A stretch of DNA of 64,000 bases, from the NCBI RefSeq assembly GCF_019966535.1, contig NZ_JAIMID010000001.1:124001-188000 (forward strand), written 5' to 3'. Of this stretch, positions 23,060 to 33,100 are shown one piece after another (the stretch's first letter is position 1; every line of letters starts with the position of its first letter). The position numbers and the translations under genes were made by a program. The notes beneath the pieces are model-generated. The model ran no database searches. It had not been told where the DNA came from and was given only the letters and a program-made list of their open reading frames with translations. Source of the DNA: Mesobacterium pallidum. Lineage in GTDB: Bacteria; Pseudomonadota; Alphaproteobacteria; Rhodobacterales; Rhodobacteraceae.

Positions 23060-24009
23060 GCCATCACCCCTTCGCGTGCCGCCGCGCGGGCGTTGCGCGC
23101 CAAGAGGTCCATTGCGGCCATGCGCACGGCCACGCCCATCTCGACCTGCTCTTGGATGACGGAGCGGTTGATGTCGTCGGCGAGGTCCCCGTCAATCTCG
23201 ACCCCGCGGTTCATCGGCGCCGGGTGCATGACGATGGCGTCTTCCTTGGCATGGGCCAGCTTTTCGTGGTCCAGGCCGTAGCGGTGGAAGAATTCGCGTT
23301 CCGAGGGGATGAAGCCGCCGTCCATCCGCTCCTTTTGCAGCCGCAGCATCATGACCACGTCCACGTCCCGCAGCCCCTCGCGCATGTCGTCATAGACCTC
23401 GACCCCCAGGTCCGCGACGCCCGAGGGCATCAGCGTGGGCGGACCGACAAGGCGCACGCGGTTCTCCATCTTGCCGAGCAGCATGATATTCGAACGCGCC
23501 ACGCGGGAATGGGCGATGTCGCCACAGATGGCAATCGACAGACGGTGCAGCCGGCCCTTGCGGCGCCGGATCGTCAGCGCATCCAGCAGCGCCTGCGTCG
23601 GGTGTTCGTGCCGCCCGTCGCCGGCGTTCAGCACCGCGCAGGTCACCTTCTGCGCCAGCAGCGCGACCGACCCCGCATGGGGGTGCCGCACCACCAGCAG
23701 GTCCGGGCGCATGGCATTCAGCGTCATGGCGGTGTCGATCAGCGTCTCACCCTTCTTGATCGACGAGGTCTGCATGGACATGTTCATCACATCCGCCCCG
23801 AGCCGCTTGCCCGCCAGTTCGAAACTGGCCTGGGTGCGGGTCGAATTCTCGAAGAACATGTTGACCTGGGTCAGCCCGCGCAGCGCGTCGGCGTGTTTCG
23901 ACGGCGCCCGGTTGAGCGCCACGTAACTGTCGGCAAGGTCAAGGATTTCCGTGATGGCGAGGGGGGAGAGGTGTTCGATCCCCAGAAGGTGTCGGTCGGT
24001 GAACCCCAT
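23056..24009 (-). CDS. pyrB: Aspartate carbamoyltransferase catalytic subunit
   Basis: A 317-residue enzyme for the first committed pyrimidine step, joining carbamoyl phosphate and aspartate. The carbamoyl-phosphate loop STRT is at residues 56-59, HPTQALLD follows near 139, and the aspartate-side HPAPMNRG is near 263. Length is typical. No pyrI regulatory subunit is nearby; together with the inactive PyrC homologue downstream this points to a PyrB-PyrC' class complex. Start ATG at 24009, conserved. Confidence 0.96.
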   Translation of the reverse strand: MGFTDRHLLGIEHLSPLAITEILDLADSYVALNRAPSKHADALRGLTQVNMFFENSTRTQASFELAGKRLGADVMNMSMQTSSIKKGETLIDTAMTLNAMRPDLLVVRHPHAGSVALLAQKVTCAVLNAGDGRHEHPTQALLDALTIRRRKGRLHRLSIAICGDIAHSRVARSNIMLLGKMENRVRLVGPPTLMPSGVADLGVEVYDDMREGLRDVDVVMMLRLQKERMDGGFIPSEREFFHRYGLDHEKLAHAKEDAIVMHPAPMNRGVEIDGDLADDINRSVIQEQVEMGVAVRMAAMDLLARNARAAAREGVMA

Positions 24010-24037
24010 GTCTCTCCCCTATTCGTGACCGGCACGG

Positions 24038-25267
24038 TTATAGGCGCGGGTGCGGGGCGCGGCAAGCGGATCGGGGCAGGGTCCAGACCCGGACCTTGGC
24101 GGCCAGCGCGTCCTCGGCGGCTTGCCAGCCGGGCAGGTCGGCGGGGACGAAGTCGCGGGTGAAAAGGTGGCCGTCACGGGCGAAATGGTGCTGGCAGGTT
24201 CCTCGGCACTGGATGTGGGTCACCGTCACGCCCGCCGCGCGGCGCCAGTACAGGCCCTGGCCGTCGGTCTGCAGGCCGTGTGCGGTGCCGGTGGCGGTTC
24301 CGTTCGGCAGGCGCTCGACCCAGGCCCCCCGCATGAGGTGAACGGTCGTGCCCAGACGGTGCGTCGCTTCGGATGCAGGATCGTCAAGCGACATGTAAAG
24401 CCCCGGCTTCCCGCGCAGCGCATCCGGCGGGATCCGCATCGCGATCTGCGGGGTCAGCAGCTCGTAGTCGCGGCTTGTGGGGGCGAGGCCATGGCGGCCG
24501 TCCGGCAGGCACGCTGCGGGGATGTGGAGCCTGGCGTATTTGATCGGCAGTGGCCGCAGGTCGTCGAAGGCCAGCTTGCGGTAGGACCAATGCGCCGTCT
24601 GCGGCGCGCCTCTGGAGATCACCAGTTGCGCATGCCGCCAGCCGGGCCGCTTGTCCATGGTCAGAAAGGTCAGGTCGGACCGGTGTGCGGCCGGGCGGTG
24701 GCGGTCCGTCAGGCCGATGCAATGCGCGTCCTCGCCGGCCAGCAGGCGGGCTTGGGACAGGACCCGCTCGGGGAACCATGCATAGCTGAAGACGGTCAGG
24801 ACCAGCAGGCCGACGCCGAAACCGACGGCCCCGAAAATGCGCTGCCGCCAAGCCCATACGGCCAGCCCGGCGCAGCCGAGGCCAATGGTCATGTGGAGTG
24901 TCAGCGCGGGGTCGCTGCCGCCAAGTTTCTGCGCCAGGAAGAGAAAGGCGAGGACAGCGCCCAGCCCGCCGGTGATGGCCGACAGCGGGGCGGTCAGCGC
25001 GACATCCGTCTGTGTCTCAGGCGCCGGCGGGTCGCCCCGCCAGGCGCGCCAGACCAACCGGATCGCCAGCGGGACGAAGGCCAGCAGGACCATCAGGATG
25101 GACAGGTACAGGCTGACGGTCCCAAACGCGTCATCCCAGTCGGGCGGCAAGGTCACGAGGATCAGCAGCAGCGCCAGCGCCCAAAGCCCCGCGATCCGCC
25201 GCACGGCGGCCATCGGGGCGAGGCTGACGGCAACGGCCGTGGCAATCAGAAGGACAAGAAGGACCAT
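24038..25267 (-). CDS. Membrane protein with periplasmic domain, unknown function
   Basis: A 409-residue protein with about six hydrophobic segments in its first 190 residues, then a soluble C-terminal domain of about 210 residues. This domain contains cysteines (CIGL, ACLP, CRGTC) and SYRKLAFDDLRPLP, and is probably periplasmic. I recognise no family. The start at 25267 (MVLLVLLIATAVAV) has an AGGGTGG ribosome-binding site 7 bp upstream and avoids overlap with the divergent glycosylase gene; an ATG at 25288 is possible. It ends 28 bp before pyrB and may be read with it. Confidence 0.65.
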   Translation of the reverse strand: MVLLVLLIATAVAVSLAPMAAVRRIAGLWALALLLILVTLPPDWDDAFGTVSLYLSILMVLLAFVPLAIRLVWRAWRGDPPAPETQTDVALTAPLSAITGGLGAVLAFLFLAQKLGGSDPALTLHMTIGLGCAGLAVWAWRQRIFGAVGFGVGLLVLTVFSYAWFPERVLSQARLLAGEDAHCIGLTDRHRPAAHRSDLTFLTMDKRPGWRHAQLVISRGAPQTAHWSYRKLAFDDLRPLPIKYARLHIPAACLPDGRHGLAPTSRDYELLTPQIAMRIPPDALRGKPGLYMSLDDPASEATHRLGTTVHLMRGAWVERLPNGTATGTAHGLQTDGQGLYWRRAAGVTVTHIQCRGTCQHHFARDGHLFTRDFVPADLPGWQAAEDALAAKVRVWTLPRSACRAPHPRL

Positions 25268-25341
25268 GCCGACCACCCTGCACGGCATCGTCAGGACCAC
25301 AACCGCTTTCACCGCCCCCTGCGCGGGGCTAGTGTCAGCCC

Positions 25342-26127
25342 GTGGCAGAATCGGCATTGGATGACTGGGCGGCATTGGCCGCGCTCGACTGGCAGGTCGA
25401 GCTTGGCGCGGACGAGGCGATCCTCGACGCGCCCGTGGATCGTTATGCCCTGGTGCCGGAGGAGAAACCCGCGCCCGCCGCCGCCCCCGGCGCGGCCCCC
25501 GTGCCGATCAGGCCGGCCGAGGTCGACGCCGTGGCCGTCGCGACCGAGGCGGCTTCGCGGGCACAAAGCCTCGACCAGCTGCGCGGGGCGCTCGAGGCGT
25601 TCGAGCTCTGCGACCTCAAGCAGGGCGCCCGGCAGACCGTGTTCTGCGACGGCAACCCCGCCGCCCGCGTCATGATCGTGGGCGAGGCGCCGGGCCGGGA
25701 CGAGGACCGGCAGGGCAAGCCTTTCGTCGGGCGGGCGGGGCATTTGCTTGACCGGATGCTTGGCGCCATCGACCTCAGCCGCGAAGCGCAGGACGCCGCC
25801 CGCGCCGTCTACATCTCGAACGTGGTGGTCTGGCGGCCGCCGCAGAACCGCGACCCCTCGGCCGAGGAAATCGCGATGATGCGGCCCTTCATCACGCGGC
25901 ATATCGAGCTGGCGGCCCCCGACCTGCTGGTGGTCATGGGCAACATTGCCTGCGACGCGCTGCTGGGCCGGCGCGGCATCACCCGGATGCGCGGCCAGTG
26001 GGACACCGCCGTCGGCCGCCCCGTCCTGCCGATGTTCCATCCCGCGTACCTCTTGCGCAACCCCGAGGCCAAGCGCGAGGCCTGGGCAGACCTGCTGTCC
26101 CTGAAAGCGAAACTGGAGGGCGCCTGA
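25342..26127 (+). CDS. Uracil-DNA glycosylase, family 4, without iron-sulfur cysteines
   Basis: A 261-residue DNA repair enzyme expected to remove uracil from DNA. Motif 1 GEAPGRDEDRQGKPFVG and motif 2 FHPAYLLRNP of family 4 are intact. In family 4 four cysteines normally bind a 4Fe-4S cluster. Here, judged against the usual pattern, one remains (ELCDL) and the others read Phe, Trp (VVVWRPP) and Met (AMMRPF). The first 75 residues are a Pro/Ala-rich extension. First gene of a run of five with 1-8 bp overlaps or gaps. Confidence 0.88.
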   Translation: MAESALDDWAALAALDWQVELGADEAILDAPVDRYALVPEEKPAPAAAPGAAPVPIRPAEVDAVAVATEAASRAQSLDQLRGALEAFELCDLKQGARQTVFCDGNPAARVMIVGEAPGRDEDRQGKPFVGRAGHLLDRMLGAIDLSREAQDAARAVYISNVVVWRPPQNRDPSAEEIAMMRPFITRHIELAAPDLLVVMGNIACDALLGRRGITRMRGQWDTAVGRPVLPMFHPAYLLRNPEAKREAWADLLSLKAKLEGA

Positions 26128-26723
26128 TGCGCATTCTCGCCTTTTCCGACCTGCACCTGTCGCGCCGCATGGCCGCCCGGCTGGTGGAAACCAGCGCCGA
26201 GGTGGACCTCGTCATCGGCGCCGGCGATTTCTGCAACATGCGCGAGGGGCTGGCCGAGGCGGTCGCCCTGCTGGACGGGTTGCAAGCGCCCATGATCGCC
26301 GTCCCCGGCAATTGCGAAAGCGACGCCGAGCTGCGCGCCGCTGCGCCCGGCTGGACCGTGCTGCACGGGGAGGGGACCGAGGTGCAGGGCGTGAAGATCT
26401 TCGGCCTCGGCTACGGCGTGCCCGAGACACCCTTTGGCGCCTGGTCCTGCGATCTGCCCGAGGAGACCGCCGCCCAGATGCTGGACCAATGCGAGGCGAC
26501 CCACCTGCTGGTCACCCATTCCCCGCCAAAGGGCATCGCGGATGTGACCTCACATGGGCTCTCGGTCGGCTCCACCGCCATCCACGCCGCCGTCGAGCGG
26601 CTGCAACCGCAGTGGAACCTCTTCGGCCATATCCACGATTGCTGGGGGCAGGAGGGCGTGATCGGCGCCACCCGCTGCCGCAACCTCGGCCCCGAAGGGC
26701 ATATCTTCGAGATCACGCCATGA
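26127..26723 (+). CDS. Metallophosphoesterase
   Basis: A 198-residue calcineurin-like phosphoesterase. The metal motifs run in order: FSDLHLS (7-13), GAGDFCN, GNCE, THSPPKG and GHIHDCWG. The second-motif end is GNCE rather than GNHD/E. The ATG shares one base with the glycosylase stop. Substrate unknown: family members act on phosphodiesters including DNA and cyclic nucleotides, and nothing here settles it. Compact size suggests a single catalytic domain. Confidence 0.88.
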   Translation: MRILAFSDLHLSRRMAARLVETSAEVDLVIGAGDFCNMREGLAEAVALLDGLQAPMIAVPGNCESDAELRAAAPGWTVLHGEGTEVQGVKIFGLGYGVPETPFGAWSCDLPEETAAQMLDQCEATHLLVTHSPPKGIADVTSHGLSVGSTAIHAAVERLQPQWNLFGHIHDCWGQEGVIGATRCRNLGPEGHIFEITP

Positions 26724-27325
26724 CACCCGACCCGCTTGTCCTGCTGGCCTTCGTCCCGGCGGCGCTGGCGCTGAATATCACGCCCGGCGCGGACATGATG
26801 TTCTGCCTGGCGCAGGGGCTACGGCGGGGGGCGCGGGCGGCGACGCTCGCTAGCGCGGGCATTGCGCTGGGCGGGCTGATCCATGCCGCCATCGCGGGGC
26901 TGGGCCTCTCGGCGCTGGTCGAGGCCTGGCCGCCCGCCTTCGACCTCATCCGCTGGGCCGGGGTCGGCTACCTCTTGTGGCTGGCCTGGGGCGCGCTGCG
27001 GGGCGGCGGGGCAGACAAGCAGGACTTGCCGCCGGGCAATCCCTTCCTGCAGGGGCTGATGGTCAACCTCACCAACCCCAAGGTGATCCTGTTCGTGCTG
27101 GCCTTCGTGCCGCAATTCGTGCGGCCCGAGGATGGCGCGGTGCTGGCGCAGTTCCTGGTCTTCGGCCTCGTCCTGAGCCTCGGCGGGTTCATCATCAACG
27201 CCGCCGTGGGCATCGCCTCGGGCGGGATCGGCCGCAAGCTGGCGGGCGGCGGGCGCGTGCTGGGCTATGTCACGGCGGGCATCTACTCGGCCCTCGCGCT
27301 GCGGCTGGCCATGGTGTCGCGGTGA
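26720..27325 (+). CDS. LysE/RhtB family amino-acid exporter
   Basis: A 201-residue inner-membrane protein with about six hydrophobic helices. The family's N-terminal NITPGADMMFCLAQGLRRG segment and the central FLQGLMVNLTNPKVILF motif are intact. It would export an amino acid or homoserine-lactone-like solute. Overlaps the phosphoesterase stop as ATGA, within the glycosylase-moaB operon. Confidence 0.9.
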   Translation: MTPDPLVLLAFVPAALALNITPGADMMFCLAQGLRRGARAATLASAGIALGGLIHAAIAGLGLSALVEAWPPAFDLIRWAGVGYLLWLAWGALRGGGADKQDLPPGNPFLQGLMVNLTNPKVILFVLAFVPQFVRPEDGAVLAQFLVFGLVLSLGGFIINAAVGIASGGIGRKLAGGGRVLGYVTAGIYSALALRLAMVSR

Positions 27326-27885
27326 TCCGCGCCGCCCTTCTGGCCCTGTTGCCGCTTGGCGCGACGGCGCAGGAGACCGGGTTTGAGCCCGACTACGCGT
27401 TGCTCTTCGAGATCCACGCGGACGCCATCCTGCAAGCCACCCCCGGCACCCGCCGGCTGGAACTTCCCGGCCCCATGGTGGTCGAAGAGATCACCCGCGG
27501 CGGCGTCACGCGATACCGTGCGACCGATCAAAGCGGCCACGGCGCAGTGCTGTGCCAGCTGGATGCGCTGCTTTGGGCCGAGTTCATGGCGCACAGCTGT
27601 CCGGGCCTGTTCCAGCCGGCCGAGGCCGAGCGGCTGACCGGAATGACCTTCCAGGCGGCGGTCTTTGCCGGGGCCAACACCGTGCCGCCCCTCGCCCCCA
27701 ACGCAGCCATCGAACGCCTCCAGGCCAGCGCCCGCGGCCTCGCCTCGCGCGCCCGCCCGGCCTGCCCGGACCCGGACACGCCGCAGGCGGCCCGCCTCGT
27801 CGCCATCACGGGCGCAGGCGCGCAGCAGCGCCTTGCCGCCTCGCTGTCCCTGCCGCGCCTACCCGTATCAGACCCCTGCGAATGA
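27322..27885 (+). CDS. Secreted protein of unknown function
   Basis: A 187-residue protein with a short signal peptide (VIRAALLALLPLGATA, about 1-16) followed by ETGFEPDYALLFEIH. The mature part has four or more cysteines (LCQLD, HSCPG, PACPD, DPCE), so disulfides are likely. I recognise no family. The GTG start overlaps the LysE stop as GTGA, which decides the start. Confidence 0.7.
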   Translation: MIRAALLALLPLGATAQETGFEPDYALLFEIHADAILQATPGTRRLELPGPMVVEEITRGGVTRYRATDQSGHGAVLCQLDALLWAEFMAHSCPGLFQPAEAERLTGMTFQAAVFAGANTVPPLAPNAAIERLQASARGLASRARPACPDPDTPQAARLVAITGAGAQQRLAASLSLPRLPVSDPCE

Positions 27886-27893
27886 GCCCGACC

Positions 27894-28436
27894 ATGAGCC
27901 GTATCGACGAAAGCAAAGACTTCATCCCCGTCCGCATCGCCATCCTGACGGTCAGTGACACCCGCAGCCTGGCCGAGGACCGGTCGGGCGACACGCTGGT
28001 GCAGCGGCTGGAAGCGGACGGGCATATCCTTGCGGACCGCAAGATCATCCGCGACGAGCGGGCCGAGATCGCGGCGCAACTGCGCGCCTGGTGCGCGGAC
28101 CCGGGGATCGACGTGGTCATCTCGACCGGCGGCACCGGCCTCACGGGGCGCGACGTGACCGTCGAGGCGCACCGCGATGTCTACGAAAAGGAGATCGACG
28201 CCTTCGGCACGGTCTTCACCATCCTGTCGATGGAAAAGATCGGCACCTCGGCGGTGCAAAGCCGCGCCACGGGGGGCGTCGCCAACGGCACCTACCTTTT
28301 CGCGCTGCCGGGCAGCACCGGGGCCTGCAAGGACGCCTGGGACGGCATCCTCGGCAAGCAGTTCGACTATCGCCACCGGCCCTGCAACTTTGTCGAGATC
28401 ATGCCGCGTCTCGACGAACACCTGCGCCGCAAGTGA
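27894..28436 (+). CDS. moaB: Molybdenum cofactor biosynthesis protein MoaB
   Basis: A 180-residue MoaB/Mog-type protein that adenylylates molybdopterin or acts as its scaffold. The phosphate loop ISTGGTGLTGRDVT is near residue 80, and GSTGACKDAWDG closes the active site. I chose ATG at 27894 (MSRIDESKDFIPV), the usual start; the ATG at 27882 would overlap the previous stop and is the alternative. Last gene of the operon. No other molybdenum genes nearby. Confidence 0.92.
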   Translation: MSRIDESKDFIPVRIAILTVSDTRSLAEDRSGDTLVQRLEADGHILADRKIIRDERAEIAAQLRAWCADPGIDVVISTGGTGLTGRDVTVEAHRDVYEKEIDAFGTVFTILSMEKIGTSAVQSRATGGVANGTYLFALPGSTGACKDAWDGILGKQFDYRHRPCNFVEIMPRLDEHLRRK

Positions 28437-28496
28437 CCGCTGCCCGAATGCCGGGCGGCGCACGGCCATCTCGCGTGGATGTGAAGATTGCTTCAA

Positions 28497-28515
28497 CCGT
28501 CGCTATTAGTGACGG
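28497..28515. promoter_or_regulatory. Operator-like inverted repeat before the RND pair
   Basis: CCGTCGC (28497-28503) and GTGACGG (28509-28515) form a 6-of-7 inverted repeat around TATTA in the 194-bp gap before the efflux genes. An AT-rich run (TATCTTCAATATATG) follows at 28533-28547 and could hold a -10 box. No repressor gene is adjacent. Confidence 0.35.
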
Positions 28516-28630
28516 ATTTTCCGCCGTGGACCGTATCTTCAATATATGCTCCGATCATGCAGGCACGCGGCAGATCGGAGCGGCGTGACTTTGTGGGCCC
28601 GCAAGGGCCGTTCCGGGACGACAGACAACG

Positions 28631-30100
28631 ATGCGATTTCTCCGCCAAAGCCTGACCGGCCTTTTCCTTCTGGCCCTCACCCTGGGGCTGCTGGTCTATG
28701 CCGGGCGCATGGTCTACGTGGCCGTGGACGACCGGCTGAACCAGGAGCCCCGCGTGCCGCCGGTGCGCGAGCGGGTGTTCACGGTGAACGTCGTGCCCGC
28801 CGCGCCCGAGACGCTGCGCCCGGTCATGTCCGCCTTTGGCGAGGTGCAAAGCCGCCGCACACTCGACATCCGCGCGGCCGTGGCAGGGCCGATCGTCGCG
28901 CTGTCCGAGGATTTCGTCGAGGGTGGCGCGGTCACGGCCGGGCAATTCCTCGCCCGGATCGACCCCTCGGATGCCGAGCGGGCGTTGGAACGGGTGCAAT
29001 CCGAAAGGCTGGACGCCGAGGCCGAGCGCCGCGAGGCGCTGCGCGCGCTCGAGCTGGCGCGCGACGACCAGGCCGCGGCTCAGGAACAGGCCGAGTTGCG
29101 CACGCGCGCCTTCCAGCGCCAGCAGGACCTGCTCGAGCGGGGCGTCGGCACCGCCGCCAACGTGGAAACGGCCGAACTCGCGGCCTCCTCCGCGCGTCAG
29201 GCCGTCGTCTCGCGGCGTCAGGCCGTGGCCCAGGCCGAAGCGCGCATCGACCAGGCCGAAACCGCACTGGCCCGCATCGCCCTGACCATGGCCGAGGCGC
29301 AACGCGACCTTGACGACACGGAAATCCGTGCGGGCTTTGCCGGCACGCTGTCCAACGTGACCGTGGTCGAGGGCGGGCTGGTCAGCGTCAACGAACAACT
29401 CGCGCAGCTGGTGGATGCCGATGCGCTCGAGGTCGCCTTCCGCGTCTCGACCGCGCAATACGCGCGCCTGCTGGACGATGCGGGCCGGCTGCGCGATGCG
29501 GACGTGGTCGCGACGATGGATGTCTACGGCACGGCGCTGTCGGCATCGGGCCAGCTGTCGCGCGACAGCGCGGCGGTGGGCGAGGGCCAGACCGGCCGGC
29601 TGCTCTTTGCCCGGCTCGACGCCGCGCGCGGGCTGAAGCCGGGCGATTTCGTTCGGGTCGAGGTGACCGAGCTGCCGCTGGACAACGTTGTGCGGCTGCC
29701 CAGCCAAGCGCTCAGCGCCGGGGGCACCGTGCTGGTGGTGGGCGAAGAGAACCGGCTCGAGGAGGTCGCGGTCGAGCTCTTGCGCCGCCAGGGCGACGAG
29801 GTGATCGTTGCCGCCGGAGTCGTCGCGGGCCGCGACGTGGTGGCCGAGCGCACGCCGCTCCTGGGTGCCGGCATCCGGGTGCAGCCCCTGCGCCCCGCCA
29901 CGGGCGAAGAGACCGCGCAGGCCCCGCCCGAGCCCGACATGGTCGAGCTGACGGACGAGCGCCGCGCCGCGCTCGTCGCCTTTGTGGAGGCCAACGGCTT
30001 CATCCCCGACGAGGCCAAGCAGCGTATCCTGGCGCAGCTGGCGCAGGCCCGCGTGCCCGCGCAGATGATCGACCGGCTGGAAAGCCGGATGGGGGGCTGA
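28631..30100 (+). CDS. RND efflux periplasmic adaptor (membrane fusion protein)
   Basis: A 489-residue HlyD-like adaptor that links an inner-membrane RND pump to an outer-membrane channel. One N-terminal anchor helix (about 8-30), a lipoyl-type half motif, a long coiled hairpin (about 115-215, Glu/Ala/Arg-rich heptads) and the beta-barrel domain follow in the family order. The last ~90 residues are an extra acidic/proline-rich tail and a helical segment (EAKQRILAQLAQARV) that ordinary adaptors lack. The permease begins 3 bp downstream. Confidence 0.88.
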   Translation: MRFLRQSLTGLFLLALTLGLLVYAGRMVYVAVDDRLNQEPRVPPVRERVFTVNVVPAAPETLRPVMSAFGEVQSRRTLDIRAAVAGPIVALSEDFVEGGAVTAGQFLARIDPSDAERALERVQSERLDAEAERREALRALELARDDQAAAQEQAELRTRAFQRQQDLLERGVGTAANVETAELAASSARQAVVSRRQAVAQAEARIDQAETALARIALTMAEAQRDLDDTEIRAGFAGTLSNVTVVEGGLVSVNEQLAQLVDADALEVAFRVSTAQYARLLDDAGRLRDADVVATMDVYGTALSASGQLSRDSAAVGEGQTGRLLFARLDAARGLKPGDFVRVEVTELPLDNVVRLPSQALSAGGTVLVVGEENRLEEVAVELLRRQGDEVIVAAGVVAGRDVVAERTPLLGAGIRVQPLRPATGEETAQAPPEPDMVELTDERRAALVAFVEANGFIPDEAKQRILAQLAQARVPAQMIDRLESRMGG

Positions 30101-30103
30101 TCC

Positions 30104-33100
30104 ATGGTCCGCGGTCTTCCCGCCAGTGCCGGCGGCATCCTCAGCTACTTCACCCGCCACGCAACGCTGGCGAACTTGCTGTTCGTGATCCTGATCGTCG
30201 CCGGCCTCATGGCCTTTCCGCGCATGCGGGCGCAGTTCCTGCCGGACGTGGTGGTGGACGACATCGACATCTCGGTCCGCTGGGACGGCGCCGGGGCCGA
30301 AGACGTCGACAGCGCCATCGTGCAGGTGCTGGAGCCTGCGCTGCTGACGGTCGAGGGGGTCGAAAGCGCCGAATCCGTCTCGCGCGAGGGGCGGGCCACC
30401 ATCACGCTGGAATTCGAGCCGGGCTGGGACATGTCCCGCGCCGCCGATGACGTGCAGCAGGCGGTCGATGCGGTCACCAACCTGCCCGAGGAAGCGGACG
30501 ACCCGAGCGTCAACCGCGGCGGCTGGCGCGACCGGGTGACCGACGTGGTCATCACCGGCCCGGTGGCCGTGGACCAGCTGGGCCGCTTCGCCGACGAATT
30601 CGTGCTGCGCCTTTTCGCCGAAGGGGTCACGCGGACCACGATCCGCGGCCTCGCCGCGCCCGAAACGGTGGTCGAGGTGCCCTCGGCCAACCTCATCGCC
30701 TATGACATCGCCATGTCGGACATCGCCAGCGCCATCGCGGCCGAGGTGAACGCCGACCCCGCCGGCGACGTGACCGGCGCCAATACCCGTGTCCGCACCG
30801 GCGTGGAAAAGCGCGACGCCGACCAGATCCGCGACATCGTGCTGCGGTCGAACACCGACGGGACCAACCTGACCGTGGGCGACGTGGCCACCGTCACCAC
30901 CAGCGGCGTCGACCGCGATCGCAGCTATTTCGTGGGCGAACACCCGGCGATCTCGATCCGCGTCGACCGGTCGGACCGCGGCGATGCCATCGGCATCCAG
31001 GAAACCGTCGAACGGGTCGCGGCCGAGCTGCAGGCGACCCTGCCCGAGGGCACGCAGATCGACCTGATCCGCACCCGGGCCGAGGCGATCACCGGCCGGC
31101 TCAACATCCTGATCGACAACGGGCTTACCGGCCTCGCGCTGGTCGTGCTGCTGCTGTTCCTGTTCCTCAATGCGCGCATCGCCTTCTGGGTCGCGGCTGG
31201 CATCCCCGTGGCCATGCTGGCCGCCATCGCGACCATGTACGCGGCGGGGCTGACGCTGAACATGATCTCGCTTTTCGCGCTGATCATCACGCTGGGCATC
31301 GTCGTGGACGACGCCATCGTGGTGGGCGAGCATGCCGACTGGCGCGCCCGGCATGGCGAGACCGCCGTGATTGCCGCGGAAAACGCCGCCACCCGCATGG
31401 CGCTGCCGGTCTTTTCCTCGACCCTGACCACCGTGATCGCCTTTTTCGGGCTGACCGCGATCTCGGGGCGGTTCGGCGACATGATCTCGGACATTCCCTT
31501 CACCGTGATCGTGGTGCTGCTGGCCTCGCTGGTGGAATGCTTCCTGATCCTGCCCAACCACATGAGCCACGCACTGCGCCATGTCGGCGCGAGGCATTGG
31601 TACGACCTGCCGTCGCGGCTGGTGAACCGCGGCTTCAACTGGGTGCGCGACCGGCTGTTCCGGCCGCTCATGGGCCTTCTGCTGACCGCGCGCTACGCGG
31701 TGCTGGCGGGGGCCGTGGTGGTGCTGGCCAGCCAGGCGGCCTTGTTCATCAAGGGCGACGTGGTCTGGCGCTTCTGGAACTCGCCCGAGCAGGCCTCGGT
31801 CACCGGCAACTTTGCCATGGCGCCGGGAGCGACCCGGGCCGACACGCTCGAGATGATGCGCGAGATGCAGCGCGCGACCGATGCACTGGGCGCCAAGTAC
31901 GAAGAGGAATACGGCCGCAACCCCATCGACTACGTCATCGCCGAGATCGGCGGCAACGCCGGGCGCGCCCTGCCGGGGTCGGACACCAAGGATGCCGACC
32001 AGCTGGGCGGCATCTCGATCGAGCTGATCGACGCCGACCTGCGCCCATACTCCAGTTTCGCCTTCGTCGCCGAGCTGCAGGACAGCGTGCGCCAGCATCC
32101 GCTGGCCGAGACGATCAGCTTCCGCGGCTGGCGCTCGGGCCCCGGGGGCGATGCGCTGGACGTACAGTTCTACGGCGCCGATGCCGCGACGCTCAAGGCC
32201 GCCTCCGAGGATCTCAAGACCGCGGTCGCGCAATTCCCCGAGGTCTCGGCAGTCGAGGACAACCTGGCCTATGACAAGGAAGAGATGATCCTCGAGCTGA
32301 CGCCGCAGGGGCAGGCGCTGGGGTTCACCATCGACACGCTGGGCCGGGTGCTGCGCAACCGGCTGAACGGGATCGAAGCGGCGACCTATCCCGACGGGCC
32401 GCGCAGTGCCGCGATCCGGGTCGAGCTGCCGGCGGGCGAGCTGACGGCCGATTTCCTCGAACGGACCCAGATGCGCACGCCCGAGGGCGCCTACGTGCCG
32501 CTGGCCGACATCGTCAGCGTCGAGCAGCGCACGGGGTTCTCGACAGTCCGGCGCGAGAACGGGCTGCGGGTGATCTCGGTCACCGGCGACATATCCGACG
32601 ACGACGCCGCCCGCGCGGCCGAGATTTCCCGCGCGCTCGAGGAAGAGATCCTGCCGCAGATCGCCTCGGACCGGCAGGTCGATTACCGCATCTCGGGGCT
32701 GAGCGAGCAGGAGGACAGTTTCCTCAGCGATGCCCGCACCGGCCTGACGCTGGTGCTGATGGGCATCTACCTTGTCCTGGCCTGGGTCTTTGCCAGCTGG
32801 ACGCGTCCGCTGGTGGTGATGTCGGTGATCCCCTTCGGCCTGGTCGGCGCGATCTGGGGGCATTGGTACTGGGAGCTGCCGCTGACCATGTTCTCGGTCG
32901 TGGGCCTCCTGGGGATGACAGGGATCATCATCAACGATTCCATCGTGCTGGTGACCACGATCGACGAACTGGCCAAGGACCGGGGCCTCGTGCCCTCGAT
33001 CATCGAAGGGACGGCGATGCGCCTGCGCCCGGTCTTCCTGACCACGGCGACGACGGTCCTGGGCCTTGCGCCGCTGCTCTACGAACGCAGCCAGGACGCG

